From Serripes groenlandicus (Eukaryota > Mollusca > Bivalvia > Cardiida > Cardiidae): a stretch of 64,000 bases of DNA. Below are positions 9,830 through 22,547 of the stretch, piece after piece. The notes beneath the pieces were generated by a model. It did not search any database, had not been told where the DNA came from, and saw only the letters and a program-made list of their open reading frames with translations. A program made the position numbers and the translations under genes. Numbering within the stretch: the first letter of the stretch is position 1; each line of letters starts with the position of its first letter. Location of the stretch: NCBI GenBank assembly GCA_031761405.1, contig JASEVX010000008.1:75126014-75190013 (forward strand), given 5' to 3'.

Positions 9830-11905
9830 TCTGTATTCCGATAAATGGCATTTAAATTTACTTTCAATTTCAGAGAATACAGCATGTTCTGAAAGTGGCT
9901 CTTAATGTGTCAACATAGCTAAAAGCAAACACTTTTTTTATTATAAATCAGTCACAGGTCACATAATTGTCCAATGGGAGACAACTTCAATCCCATATAT
10001 TCATCTGAAATTCCCTGGACAAAATTGTCTTCCCAGCAAGCCAATCCGATTTACTTCCCTTTGACCTAAATCAAATTCTGTTTTATCGATAAACGGCATA
10101 ATTTTTACATTTTATTATATGGCCGTCTATAATTGCAGACTTACAAACAAAATTTCAATCAATTTGGTTGAACGGTTATGGAAAAGTAGCAATTTCCCTT
10201 TACCCTCTGTGCACTGTGCTATTCTGTACACTTATAATATGATGGCCTCCCTTGACCAAAAATAGAATTTTTTAATTCTTAAAAAGGGACTTATAAATCC
10301 AACTTCGAATGGTATTTGTGTTGGTTTGACAATCGCCACAATGCTAACAGAAACAACAACATTGAAAAATATTTACATAGTCGATTTTGAACAGATTTTG
10401 AACAATCGGTTGAATTTTTTTTTCCTTACTGCAAACTAATTTACTCACATCCGTTATAGTTCCATCATTGATGCCGAGACGTTATTAATAATAATTATGT
10501 CAGTGCTACTTTGGTACCGGATTGTTACTAATATTTGAGTTTATCGAGACATTATCTACATAGAGTTAAAATATGTAAATATTATCTTCGTCATGATTGT
10601 GCAGATAATAAATATCATTGCGCGTTCTATATGCCTTGCAAATAACTCTGATGATACTCAAATCTGGAAATTCCAAAAGGTTCTATAAATAGCTCAATAT
10701 TATAAACGCTTTATTGTGTAGTTGTTTAAATATATGAAAGCGTCTAGATGATAAGACTGGTTTACAAAGGTTTAAAGGACACACGATGTCAGTGTGTACA
10801 CACGTTATGTATACACGTCTGCACGTTCTAGAGTCAATTAGCAATCAATGCTGAAAGTGTAGCCTAATTTAGTTTGGAGATCGAGCATTATAATATATGC
10901 CTATATTTTTATAAATTGAACAGTTTGGCAAATACTGAAATTGTGCTTTTTGAGCATGTTTTGTGTTTGTTTTTGCACTCACATTATTCGAAGCAGTTTA
11001 ACAACCTCAGAGACATATAAATACACTTTGTGTATATGTCTCTGACAATCCTCAATCATGCAATGTGAAGGGACTAAATTGAACAGACCTGTTTAATATC
11101 GGACATCATTGAAACAAACACCAAACTAATGGATACTGTTTTCTCTCCTTTCTTGATAATTTAGTCATTTCTAAAGTGTAAAAAATATTTTAATATTAAT
11201 ATGGCCTAGCGACCTGGTGATGAACATGTGATTACCCGAACAATTTAGATTACAAATAGCCATTATAATGAGCTAAAACGGTAGTCTATCGAATACCAAC
11301 TAGATTTTTCATAACTTTGGAATGGCCTAATTTTGAACACATCATGACCAATTTCAGAACGTAACTAAAAAATCACCAAGACAACATTCTGGCAAACTAA
11401 CATTATTCTATTGTCAAAAGATGCAGGGTTGATACATTCTCAAATTTACCCGCACCAGAGTCATCGCAAGCCCTACACCGATATACTGCTTGTTACTTTG
11501 CAGGATTTTCCATACGATCGCCACTACAGTGCCATTGGCGCTTTGATTTTGTTAGTTTTCATTCTGTTTGGGTGTTTTTAACATTTCAAACGCTCTAGTA
11601 GTCATTGAAAACTTAAATTTGCTGATGTTAATTAACATTTAATGACATAGCCCACATTTGCATCAAAGTTTGATTCTTTTTCACATTATTTTATATGTAT
11701 CATACACTGAAAAGTCAGTTTTGGCATAAATCTGTTCCAAATGTTAGCAGCAATGTCTCATAGGTATATACCTTTTCCTACACTGTTGTCTTATCATTTT
11801 ATTATTGTTTTTTTGACAGCTGAGCAGGTCCAGTCCTTGATAAGGGACTCAAATGTGCTAGTCTAATAGGTTTTAGGTGACATATTGACCTCCATGGAAG
11901 GGGCT
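9830..11905 (+). repeat. Flanking repeat of family 2 and C2 upstream DNA
   Basis: Bases 9850-10310 recur at about 18800-19290 and, partly, at 22930-23200 (shared phrase CAGCATGTTCTGAAA, then TGTCAACATAGCTAAAAGCA). A diverged copy is at 23340-23510. Bases from about 11550 to the C2 start recur at 19310-19660. The 1.2 kb piece 10310-11550 is absent from the C3 side, so it is either an insertion here or a deletion there. It has no gene; a 37 bp palindrome around 11009-11046 (CAGAGACATATA...TATATGTCTCTG) is the only structure I see. Confidence 0.75.
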
Positions 11906-12005
11906 CTTTGTGTCTCAGTCTGTAGTAAGCAAGCCTTTAGGCAACACTAAAACAGGATACATTCTTATTTGTTCATATAAATTGAGTTTTTGGAGGTTTT
12001 TCATC

Positions 12006-14193
12006 ATGAAAGGTGACAAGAAGCGGAGAAAATCCATGTTCAAACGTGGAAATAAATGTGGGTCGGGACGTCAAAGTGTTTCTAAAGTGACTCCTAACAG
12101 TGAATATGTAAGACCGACTGCGGAAGAGGCTGAATTAATGGATGTAGACCAAGTTGTTCATGATGCAATGACATCTACGTCAAATTCAACAGACCAGAAG
12201 CCAGACGTCATGTTGTTGCACCCCAGACTCAAACAGCCAGAGTACAAGTGTACTGCAAGCAGAACGACAAGTTATTTTGGGTGAGTACACATTATACAGC
12301 ATAGAAATATACCTTTAAACTGACATTGACTTGATATCTGCAATTTTGAGAGATAAATAAGGAGTTGAAGGTGCACTTAATTCTTCAGTTTACTGTCAAA
12401 GGGAGATAACTCAGTAGACCTTATGCACACAAAGCTAATTCAAGAGGTTTTCAGTTCTGATCACCCATGATATTCCATATAATATACAGACTCATGCAGT
12501 CAAACCCGAAACACAATGAAATTGAATCAATCCATAGGTTAACTTTAAGAGAGAAAACATCCTGGGAAAAGGAGATATTGCTCAATATAATCATTTCCAC
12601 CATTTTCTGCAATAATTTCAAATTATGCCTGCTGCAGAAGTGTTTTCATAGGAGAATAGGTAATGTAAATTAACAAAATGAGGAATCAAGCATGTTTTTA
12701 TACTCAATTTTAGCCAGGAGCATGACTGCTACAAAATATTTCACGTCGCAAAGCTCTTAGAGATGTTTAATATGGTCAATATGGAGCAAAGGTCCAGTTT
12801 TCCAAACTGTCGAGAGAATCTCACATTAGACAATAAAAGTGAAGACAGAAGAGGTCTCGTTTGGAGGGAGAGAATGACATGTTGCACATGTTTATATGTG
12901 TCTAAAATGCACAAGGTTTACACAGAGGTATCTTCCCCAACAAAGAGATGAGGTTGCAAGATGGCTACAGCAAATCTGGGCTTAAATATAGCGTTGACTC
13001 AAAACCCCGATTGGGGGATCTAGTCTCGATCGACTTTTGGCTGGTGGAAATATTGGGTCCCATCACGTCGGGGCGTAACTTGTAAGGAGTAGCAAAGCAA
13101 CTAGTGAAGTCATTGTTGCTGAGAATAAGGCTGACATGTCCAACCGACCGCAGCAGTTGCGAAAAATTAACCGGTGACAAGGTCGGCCAGAAAATGAGAT
13201 TCCTGTGCAGGTAGACGGCGTATATAACAACAACCTTTATTCTGGAGTTGGAAGAACCCAATTTCAGCCCGCAACCCAGTGCATTGTAACAGTGGCGGAA
13301 AATATCACCCCACGTAAGCAGTTGGTGGCAGTCGAGGCAGTCAGTAAATTATGCTCCAAGCATGGTTTTCACACAAAGGAGGATGTAGGGCAGTGTGATA
13401 TTCAGGATGGTAAATGTTTAGCAACTGTCAGTATGGAGACTAATACTTGGGACGAGCAACAATGGGCCGAAACATGCTTCCGCAACCTTAAAAATGATGG
13501 CATGGAGGTGAAATTTGTAACCACAGATGGGGATGGAAAATCGTTTCAGGCGGCACGCCAGCTTCACACGTCTGGATATACAAAAACTATTCCTGTGCAC
13601 CAACTTGACACAAGGCATCTCGGTGCTAATCAGCGAAAGTACATCAAAGCATCAAACAAGGTTACCACAATCATGCCAGTGAAAATGAAGGCATATCGGC
13701 AGTACACACAAAACAGGTTTGCATTAGATATGAGCAAACGCTGTCAGGCTGAACTTCATTATATCATCAAGAAGAAATCGAAAAAAATATCCTAGACGAC
13801 ACGCGCGTCATGATATCCACTATAAAGCAATGATTTGCAGGGAACCATAGTCTGTGCAGGATGAATTCAGCTGTGTGCAAAGGGGAAACGAACAATAACT
13901 GGCTTTTCAACTGTATTTTTCTATCCAGCACATTCAAAATAGACATAAAGAAGGAGGAGAATGAGAAAATCTTAAAGGAGATGATTGAATATTGCCTGGG
14001 AGATGAAACTGTCCAACTAACCAGGCTAAATACCAACACACAGAAAGTTGAGGGGACAAATAGAGCCATTAAACGTTCCTTACCCAAAGACAAGATGTTT
14101 TCCAGGAACTTCCAGTCACGTGCACACTCGAGTCGCTCCAAACTAACTCTGAAGAGAAAAAAACATGCGAAAAGTCCATTGAATTCAAATTGA
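12006..14193 (+). pseudogene. MULE-like transposase, family 2, copy C2 (spliced, decayed)
   Basis: Exon 1 (from ATG 12006, MKGDKKRRKS) ends at 12280 before a canonical GTGAGT. Exon 2 starts at 12714 after a pyrimidine-rich tract and TAG; the junction restores a phase 2 codon and joins frames that match family 1. Exon 2 has the cysteine knuckle (RMTCCTC), the first Asp (VQVDGVYNN), the second Asp (VTTDGDGKS), a DTRH motif where family 1 has CxxH, and the Glu (KVEGTN). Lesions include CGA to TGA near 12949, a frame shift before 13205, a stop near 13794 and one near 13830, and loss of the C-terminus by the deletion shared with C1. Predicted function in its intact ancestor: transposition. It is about 9-10% of the window including flanks. 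Confidence 0.82.
12281..12713 (+). other. Intron of family 2 transposase (C2)
   Basis: 433 bp. Donor GG|GTGAGT, acceptor TTTTAG|CC. The same splice sites bound a 442 bp intron in C3 (20034-20475). No intron is seen in family 1. Confidence 0.75.
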
Positions 14194-14228
14194 AGCGTAA
14201 GCTACGAAGACAGCGGCTATTCAAACCG

Positions 14229-14528
14229 TCAACTCTTTGCAAAGCTGTGTACATCTGCCATCTGGCCAAGTAACCCTCTTGACAAAGACAGGATAACCAT
14301 CCTTGTCTGTGTAACCCATCCACTCCAGGCATTCTGACCCTCCCCCGGGGTCCTAGAGTGTTTTTCTATGGCATTCTCCAGCTTTAGCCAACACTTGTAT
14401 GGATATTCCATTTCATAAACGTTTGATGATGAATGTCTCAAAATTTCGTCTGTATACAAGGAGTACAAGTGATGAAAACTGAAAACTAAGCCCTGTTTTA
14501 GGTCAAAGGGATGTAAATCATTTTCCAT
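14229..14528 (-). pseudogene. N-terminal remnant of family 2 endonuclease (C2)
   Basis: Carries LKLENAIEKHSRT as in C1 and C3 but lacks the His-Cys core because of the deletion shared with C1. Confidence 0.6.
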
Positions 14529-14626
14529 AGGCGACCATTATAGCATTATGGGTTATGGTTCATTACCAGCAAATGAATTAACACATATACCTGTATCAAA
14601 CTAATGTTCATTCTTAGAACTACCAA

Positions 14627-15710
14627 ACAAGAGGGCCATGATGGCCCTGGAATCGCTCACCTGATTTTTTTTTTTACTTTAGCTATATAAGCCCCGACCA
14701 ATCAACATGGCTTAAAGGAATCTGATAGAGGGTCATCCAAGGAACATTTCTACAAAATTATTTGAAAATCATCCTGACACTTTTGGAGGAGAAGATCTTT
14801 TAAGTTTTCACTATTGCCATATAACGCAAAAAAGCCCCGCCCCCCCTGGCGGCCATGTTTTTCGACCAATCAACATGGCTTCAAGGAATCTGATAGAGTC
14901 ACCCAAGGAACATTTCTACAAAATAAGTTCAAAATCTGCCAACCAATTTGGGAGGAGAAGAATTTTGAAGTTTTTTTCGTTTCGTTGCCATGGAAACCAG
15001 AATTCTGCATGGATCCCAATAATTTGAAGGAATTCTGGTGAGGTCATTGAGAGGATGCTTTCTTTGAAGTTTCATCCCAATTAACCCACTGGTTACTGAG
15101 GAGAAGATGTTGAAGATTTTTTAAGTTTTCACTATAACCATAAAAGGCAAAATAGCCCCGCCCCCTGGCGGCCATGTTTATCGACCAATCAACATGGCTT
15201 AAAGGAATCTGATAGAGGGTCACCCAAGGAACATTTCTACAAAATTATTTGAAAATCGGCCTGACATTTTTGGAGGAGAAGATTTTTTAAGTTTGCACTA
15301 TAGCCATATTGGCAAAATAGCCCCCCCCCCCCAACCCTGGGGGCCATGTTTTTCGACCAATCAACATGGCTTGAAGGAATCTGATAGAGGGTCACCCAAG
15401 GATCATTTCTACAAAATAATTTGAAAATCGGCCTGACACTTTGGGAGGAGAAGATTTTGAAGAATTTTGAAGTTTTTTTCATTTCGTTGCCATGGAAAAC
15501 AGAATTCTGCATGGATCCCTAAAATTTTAAGGAATTCTGGTGAGGACATTGCGCGGATGCTTTCTGTGAAGTTTCATCCCAGTTGACCCACCGGTTACAG
15601 AGGAGAAAATGTTGTCGGACGACGGACGACAGACGACGGACGACGGACGACGGACATAGGGCGATCACAATAACTCACCCTGAGCACTTCGTGCACAGGT
15701 GAGCTAAAAA
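14627..15710 (+). mobile_element. HINE family 2, copy P1
   Basis: Starts with ACAAGAGGGCCATGATGGCC and GCTCACCTGA, has tandem core units of ~171 bp (CGACCAATCAACATGGCTT recurs at about 14696, 14868, 15184 and 15355), then a run of GACGGAC repeats near 15616-15658, then a 3' hairpin (CTCACC...GGTGAG) and AGCTAAAAA. GCTCACCTG at the 5' side and CAGGTGAGC at the 3' side are inverted. No coding capacity; the small frames inside are chance. Its left flank is the C2 end. Confidence 0.85.
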
Positions 15711-15967
15711 TAAGGGAGCTTTGATCAGATCTCAAAGTCAACCAAAAACCACCAAAATCATGTTTTTTACCCCCAAAATAGGTCAAACTCAGTATCTTTA
15801 ACATACAATGTGAAGAAGGGTATTAGATGAACAAGTTTTCCAAGTTTCAAAGTATTATGTTTGATAGTTTCCATGTAAGTGAGCTAAACGCAAAACTTAA
15901 CCAACGCCGACGACGATCAAGTGACGACAATAGCTCGTCTTTTTTTCCCAAAAATCAGACAAGCTAA
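15711..15967 (+). mobile_element. 3' fragment of another HINE family
   Basis: Ends in a GCCGACGACG run followed by ATAGCTCGTCTTTTTTT and AAGCTAAAAA, the same kind of 3' end as P1 but with different sequence. No gene. Confidence 0.45.
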
Positions 15968-16224
15968 AAACCAATTGAATAATATGATCAAATAAAAGAA
16001 AGAATATATAAACTGCAAGCTTGTGAGTCTTGTTATCCCTCATTTTCACCTGATGATTTAACTAATGGTCCTCTACTAATGGATAATTCTATTTGATGAA
16101 AACAATTGAATGATATTATCATATAAAAGAATGAATATATAAACCGCAAGCTTGTGAGTTATTTTTTAAGTGATGAATTAGGTATCGATCAGCTACAATA
16201 TACCGAAGGATAATTCTGTTTCAC
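15968..16224 (+). repeat. AT-rich direct repeats between HINE copies
   Basis: A segment with GAATATATAAAC(C/T)GCAAGCTTGTGAGT occurs twice (near 16002 and 16132), and a related piece follows P2 (17487-17635). These may be remains of an older element into which P2 and P3 inserted. Confidence 0.5.
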
Positions 16225-17485
16225 AACAAGAGGGCCATGATGGCCCTGGAATCGCTCACCTGATTTTTTTTTTCACTTTAGCTATATAAGCCCCGCCATC
16301 TGGCGGACATAGTTTCCGACCAATCGACTTGGCTTGAAGGAATCCGATAGAGGGTCACTCTAGGAACATTTCTACAACATTATTTGAAAATCGGCCTGAC
16401 ACTTTTGGAGAAGAAGATTTTTTAAGTTTGCACTATAGCTATATAAGGCAAAATAGCCCCGCCCCCCCTGGCGGCCATAATCTTTGACCAATCAACATGG
16501 CTTAAAGGAATCTGATAGAGGGTCATCCAAGGAACATTTCTACAAAATTATTTGAAAATCAGCCTGACACTTTTGGAGGAGAAGATTTTTTAAGTTTTCA
16601 CTATAGCCGTATAAGGCAAAAAAGCCCTGCCCCCCTGGCGGCCATGTTTTTCGACCAATCAACATGGCTTCAAGGAATCTGATAGAGAGTCACCCAAGGA
16701 ACATTTCTACAAAATAAGTTCAAAATCTGCCAACCAATTTGGGAGGAGAAGAATTTTGAAGCTTTTTTCGTTTCGTTGCCATGGAAACCAGAATTCTGCA
16801 TGGATCCCAATAATTTGAAGGAATTCTGGTGAGGTTATTGAGAGGATGCTTTCTGTGAAGTTTCATCCCAATTGACCCACTGGTTACTGAGGAGAAGATG
16901 TTGAAGATTTTTTAAGTTTTCACTATAACCATAAAAGGCAAAATAGCCCCGCCCCCTGGCGGCCATGTTTTTCAACCAATCAACATGGCTTGAAGGAATC
17001 TGATAGAGGGTCACCCAAGGAACATTTCTACAAAATTATTTGAAAATCGGCCTGACACTTTTGGAGGAAAAGATTTTTTAAGTTTGCACTATAGCCATAT
17101 AAGGCAAAATAGCCCCCTCCCCCCTGGCGGCCATGTTTTTCGACCAATCAACATGGCTTGAAGGAATCTGATAGAGGGTCACCCAAGGATCATTTCTACA
17201 AAATAATTTGAAAATCGGCCTGACACTTTCGGAGGAGAAGATTTTTTACGAATTTTGAAGTTTTTTTCATTTCGTTGCCATGGAAACCAGAATTCTGCAT
17301 GGATCCCAAAAATGTTAAGGAATTCTGGTGAGGACATTGAGAGGATGCTTTCTGTGAAGTTTCATCCCAGTTGACCCACCGGTTACAGAGGAGAAAATGT
17401 TGACGGACGACGGACGACGGACGCCGGACATAGGGCGATCACAATAACTCACCCTGAGCACTTCGTGCACAGGTGAGCTAAAAAA
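16225..17485 (+). mobile_element. HINE family 2, copy P2
   Basis: Same plan as P1: AACAAGAGGGCC start, several ~171 bp cores with a 145 bp variant segment (TTTCGTTGCCATGGAAACCA), a short GACGGAC run (about 17403-17425), hairpin 3' end with the GAGCACTTCGTGCACAGG loop form. Confidence 0.85.
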
Positions 17486-17636
17486 CAATTAAATAATATT
17501 ATCATATAAAATAATGAATATATAAACCGTGAGTCTAGTTTTCCCTCATTTTCAAATGATGAATTAACTATTGGTCAGTTACGATATATCAAAGGATAAT
17601 TCTATTTGATGAAAAACGATTGAATAATATTATCAT

Positions 17637-18725
17637 ACAAGAGGGCCATGATGGCCCTGGAATCGCTCACCTGATTTTTTATTTTCACTTTAGCTATATA
17701 AGCCCCGCCCCATGGCAGCCATAGTTTCCGACCAATCAACTTGGCTTGAAGGAATTTGATAGAGGGTCATCCAAGGAACATTTCTACAAAATTATTTGAA
17801 AATCAGCCTGACACTTTCGGAGGAGAAGATTTTTTAAGTTTTCACTTTGGCCATATAAGGCAAAATAGCCCCGCCCCCTGGCGGCCATGTTTTTCGACCA
17901 ATCAACATGGTTGAAGGAATCTGATAGAGGGTCACCCAAGGAACATTTCTACAAAATAATTTGAAAATCGGCCCGACACTTATGGAGGAGAAGATTTTTT
18001 AAGTTTTCACTATAGCCATAAAAGGCAAAATAGCCCCGCCCCCTGGCGGCCTTGCTTTTTGACCAATCAACATGGCTTGAAGGAATCTGATAGAGGATCA
18101 TCCAAGGAACATTTCTACAAAACTATTTGAAAATCGGCCTGACACTTTTGGAGGGGAAGATTTTTTAAGTTTGCACTATAGCCATATAAGGCAAAATAGC
18201 CCCGCCCCCCCTGGGGGCCATGTTTTTCGACCAATCAACATGGCTTGAAGGAATCTGATAGAAGATCACCCAAGGAACATTTCTACAAAATTATTTGAAA
18301 ATTGGCCTGACACTTTCGGAGGAAAAGATTTTTTAAGTTTTCACTATAGCCATATAAGGTAAAATAGCCCCGCCCCCCCTGGCGGCCATGTTTTTCGACC
18401 AATCAACATGGCTTGAAGGAATCTGATAGAGGGTCATCTAAGGAACATTTCTACAAAATTATTTGAAAATCTGCCAACCAGTTTGGGAGAAGAAGAATTT
18501 TGAAGTTTTTTCGGTTTCGTTGCCATGGAAACCAGAATTTTGCATGGATCCCAAAAATTTGAAGGAATTCTGGTGAGGTCATTGAGAGGATGCTTTCTGT
18601 GAAGTTTCATCCAAATTGACGCACTGGTTACTGAGGAGAAGAAGTTGACGGACGACGGACGACGGACGCCAGACAAAAGGCGATCACAATAACTCACCTT
18701 GAGCAAAGCTCAGGTGAGCTAAAAA
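17637..18725 (+). mobile_element. HINE family 2, copy P3
   Basis: Same family. Its 3' hairpin is of a second form, CTTGAGCAAAGCTCAGG, shared with P4 but not P1/P2. Its right flank (AAGCAAAACAAACTCACATG) resumes the C2-side flank, as judged from the uninterrupted C3 copy at 22855. Confidence 0.85.
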
Positions 18726-19662
18726 GCAAAACAAACTCACATGTTCACCATTTTTTGACAGAGCTAGGTGGTCAAATCAAAGGTGACCCTTATCCCGCAC
18801 TGAAATTTACTTTCAATTTCAGAAAATACAGCATGTTCTGAAAATGGCTCTTAATGTGTCAACATAGCTAAAAGCAAACACTATTTTTATCATAAATCAG
18901 TCACAGGTTATTCAACTTAATAAACAACACTTTCAACTTCCAACAAAATCATTATTGTCCAATGGGAGACAACTTCAATCCCATATATTCATCTGAAATT
19001 CCCTGGACAAAATTGTCTTCCCAGCAAGCCAATCCGATTAACTTCCCTTTGACCTAAATCAAATTCTTTTTTATCGATAAACGGCATAATTTTTACATTT
19101 TAGTATATGGCTGTGTATTGCAGACTTACAAACAAAATTTCAATCAATTTGGTTGAACGGTTATGGAAAAGTAGCAATTTCCCTTTACCCTCTGTGCACT
19201 GTGCTATTCTGTACACTTATAATAGGATGGCCTCCCTTGACCAAAAATAGAATTTTTTAATTCTTAAAAAGGGACTTATAAATCCAACCTCAAATGTTTT
19301 TCGTGTTAGTTTTCATTCTGTTTGGGTGTTTTTAACATTTCAAATGCTCTAGTAGTCATTGAAAACTTAAATTTGCTGATGTTAATTAACATTTAATGAC
19401 ATAGCCCACATTTGCTTCAAATTGTGATTCTTTTTCACATTATTTTATATGTATCATACACTGAAAAGTCAGTTTTGGCATAAATCTGTTCCAAATGTTA
19501 GCAGCAATGTCTCATAGGTATATACCTTTTCCTACACTGTTGTCTTATCATTTTATTATTGTTTTTTTGACAGCTGAGCAGGTCCAGTCCTTGATAGGGA
19601 CTCAAATGTGCTAGTCTAATAGGTTTTAGGTGACATATTGACCTCCATGGAAGGGGCTCTTT
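18726..19662 (+). repeat. Flanking repeat of family 2, upstream of C3
   Basis: Bases to about 19290 repeat 9840-10310, and 19310-19660 repeat 11560-11908. No gene besides these. Confidence 0.8.
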
Positions 19663-19758
19663 GTGTCTCAGTCTGTAGTAAGCAAGCCTTTAGGCAACAC
19701 TAAAACAGGATACATACTTATTTGTTCATATAAATTGAGTTTTTGGAGGTTTTTCATC

Positions 19759-22046
19759 ATGAAAGGTGACAAGAAACGGAGAAAATCCATGTTCAAACGT
19801 GGAAATAAATGTTGGTCGGGACGTCAAAGTGTTTCTAAAGTGACTCCTAATAGTGAATATGTAAGACCGACTGCGGAAGAGGCTGAATTAATGGATGTAG
19901 ACCAAGTTGTTCATGATGCAATGACATCTACGTCAACTTCAACAGACCAGAAGCCAGTCGTCATGTTGTTGCGCCCCAGACTCAAACAGCCAGAGTACAA
20001 GTGTACTGGAAGCAGAAAGACAAGTTATTTTGGGTGAGTACACATTATACAGCATAGAAATATACCTTTAAGCTGACATTGACTTGATATCTGCAATTTT
20101 GAGAGATAAATAAGGAGTTGAAGGTGCACATAATTCTTCAAGTTTACCGTCAAAGGGAGATAACTCAGTAGACCTTATGCACACAAAGCTAATTCAAGAG
20201 ATTTTCAGTTCTGATCTCCCATGATATTCCATATACAGACTCAGTCAAACCCAAAAGACATGAAGGAAATACAATGAAATTGAGTCAATCCATAGGTTAA
20301 CTTTAAGAGAGAAAACATCCTTGGAAAAGGAGATATTGCTCTTGAAATATAATCATTTCCACATTTTTCCGCAATAATTTCAAATTATGCCTGCTGCAGA
20401 AGTGTTTTCATAGGAGAATAGGTCATGTAAATTAACAAAATGAGGAATCAGGCTTGTTTTTATACTCAATTTCAGCCAGGAGCATGACTGCAACAAAATA
20501 TTTCACGTCGCAAAGCTCTTATGTTTAATACATGTATGGTCAATATGGAGCACAGGGCCAGTTTTCCAAACTGTCGAGGGAATCTCACATTCGACAAGAA
20601 AAGTGAAGACCGAAGAGGTCTTGTTTGGAGGGAGAGAATGACATGTTGCACATGTTTATATGTGTCTAAAATGCACAAGGTTTACACTGAGGTATCTTCC
20701 CCAACAAAGAGACGAGGTCGCAAGATGGCTACAGCAAATCTGGGCTTAAATATAGCGTTGACTCAAACCCTGATTGGGGGATCTAGTCTCGATTGACTTT
20801 TGGCTGGTGGAAATATTGGGGGCCCATCACGTCGGGGCGTAACAAACAGTAGCAAAGCAGCTAGTGAAGTCATTGTTGCTGAGAATAAGGCTGACATGTC
20901 CAAAAGACTGCAGCAGTTGCGAAAATTAACCGGTGGCAAGGTCGGCCAGAAAATGAGATTCATGTGCAGGTAGATGTATATAACAACAACCTTTATTCTG
21001 AAGTTGGAAGAACCCCATTTCAGCCCACAACCCAGTGCATTGTAACAGTGGCGGAAAATATCACCCCACGTAAGCAGTTGGTGGCAGTCGAGGCAGTCAG
21101 TAAATTATGCTCCAAGCATGGTTTTCACACAAAGGAGGATGTAGGGCAGTGTGATATTCAGGACGGTAAATGTTCAGCAACTGTCAGTATGGAGACTAAT
21201 ATTGGGGACGAGCAACAATAGGCCGAAACATGCTTCTGCAACCTTAAAATTGATGGCATGGAGGTGAAATTTGTAATCACAGATGGGGATGGAAAATCGT
21301 TTCAGGCGGCACACCAGCTCCACATGTCTGGATATATACAAAAACTATTCCTGTGCACCAACTTGACACAAGGCATCTCGGTGCTAATCAGCGAAAGTAC
21401 ATCAAAGCATCAAACAAGGTTACCACAATCATGCCAGGGAAAACCAAGGCTTATCGGCAGTACACACAAAACAAGTTTGCATTAGCTACGAGTAAACGCT
21501 GTCAGGCTGAACTTCATTATATCATCAAGAAGAAATCAAAAAATATCCTAGACGACACACGCATCATGATATCCACTATAAAGCAATGCTTTGCAGGGAA
21601 CCATAGTCTGTGCAGGATAAATTCAGCTGTGTGCATAGGGGAAACGAACAATAACTGGCTTTTCAACTGTATTTTTCTATCCAGCACATTCAAAATAGAC
21701 ATAATGGAGAACGAGAAAATCTTAATGGAGATGATTGAATATCGCCTGGGAGATGAAACGGTCCAACTAACCAGGCTTAATACCAACACACAGAAAGTTG
21801 AGGGGACAAATAGAGCCATTAAACGTTCCTTACCCAGAGACAAGACGTTTTCCAGGAACTTCCAGTCACGTGCACACAGTGCCCAACACTCTGTCAATAA
21901 TGGACCCTGAAATTCCTTGCGCAAACTTTGTTCTGCTACCGGATGTGCAATTCCTTCAGGAAGTAGTGCTGGCTGTCAGCTCGAGTCGCTCAAAACTTAC
22001 TCTGAAGAGAAAAAAACATGCGAAAAGTACATTGAATTCAAATTGA
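19759..22046 (+). pseudogene. MULE-like transposase, family 2, copy C3 (spliced, decayed)
   Basis: Exon 1 19759-20033, intron 20034-20475, exon 2 from 20476. In exon 2 the knuckle (RMTCCTC), KRRGRKMATANLG and the region with the putative second Asp (ITDGDGKS), the CFAGNHSLC motif and KVEGTN are legible. Stops are at 20794 (TGA where C2 reads CGA), 20972 through a frame shift, 21219 (TAG where C2 reads TGG) and 21907. A run of 185 codons (21353-21910) stays open across the region between Asp2 and beyond Glu, so C3 is the best preserved in that part. C3 lacks the stop near AATGNTTTGC that C1 and C2 share. Confidence 0.82.
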
Positions 22047-22259
22047 AGCGTAAGTTACTGAGACAGCAAACTGTACGAAAAGCATCGTGAGCAAAAAAAT
22101 ATGTGAAAAATCAACTGACAGCATATCTACGAAAAAACAAAATCACCGACTAAGACACAAAATCTGCCACACATTATACAAGTCGGGGCCAACACTGACC
22201 ATGATGAATATGCTCGGAAACAAATAAAGTTGAGGCGAAGAAGAAGTAGTGTACCTACA

Positions 22260-22547
22260 TCAGAAGATGCATGCAGGCTTGTGCCCAAGGCAGGACCCTC
22301 TGGCCACACAATGACGACGCCCAGTGTTAACATAATGGGGTTCAACGGTAATATGACCTTCTTTTATGCATCTCTTATTGTGACAGAGGTGACTGACATC
22401 CATGCAATTTCCATGTGTGTCAACCTCTACCAGCTCGGACCTATGTCTAATCATCAAGATCAACCGCTGAACAAGGGTCTGTGTACATCTGCCATCAGGC
22501 CAAGTAACCCTCTTGACAGGATAACCATCCCTGTCTGTGTAACCCAT
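22260..22547 (-). CDS. His-Cys box (I-PpoI-like) endonuclease, family 2 (C3)
   Basis: A 95-codon frame from ATG 22547. His53 in DVSHLCHN is the catalytic position, Cys55, Cys60, His65 the first zinc site, Asn74 nine residues on, then Cys80, Cys86, His89 and Cys93. Each spacing up to Cys86 equals that in family 1. The frame is open a little further upstream (SECLEW, which supplies the first-site Cys) to a TAG near 22582. A longer lead-in (LENAIEKHSRT, 22460-22696) lies in another frame, so the gene as a whole needs one frame shift to be whole. It is convergent with the C3 transposase. Function inferred: site-specific nuclease. Likely inactive if the shift is real. Confidence 0.68.
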   Translation of the reverse strand: MGYTDRDGYPVKRVTWPDGRCTQTLVQRLILMIRHRSELVEVDTHGNCMDVSHLCHNKRCIKEGHITVEPHYVNTGRRHCVARGSCLGHKPACIF

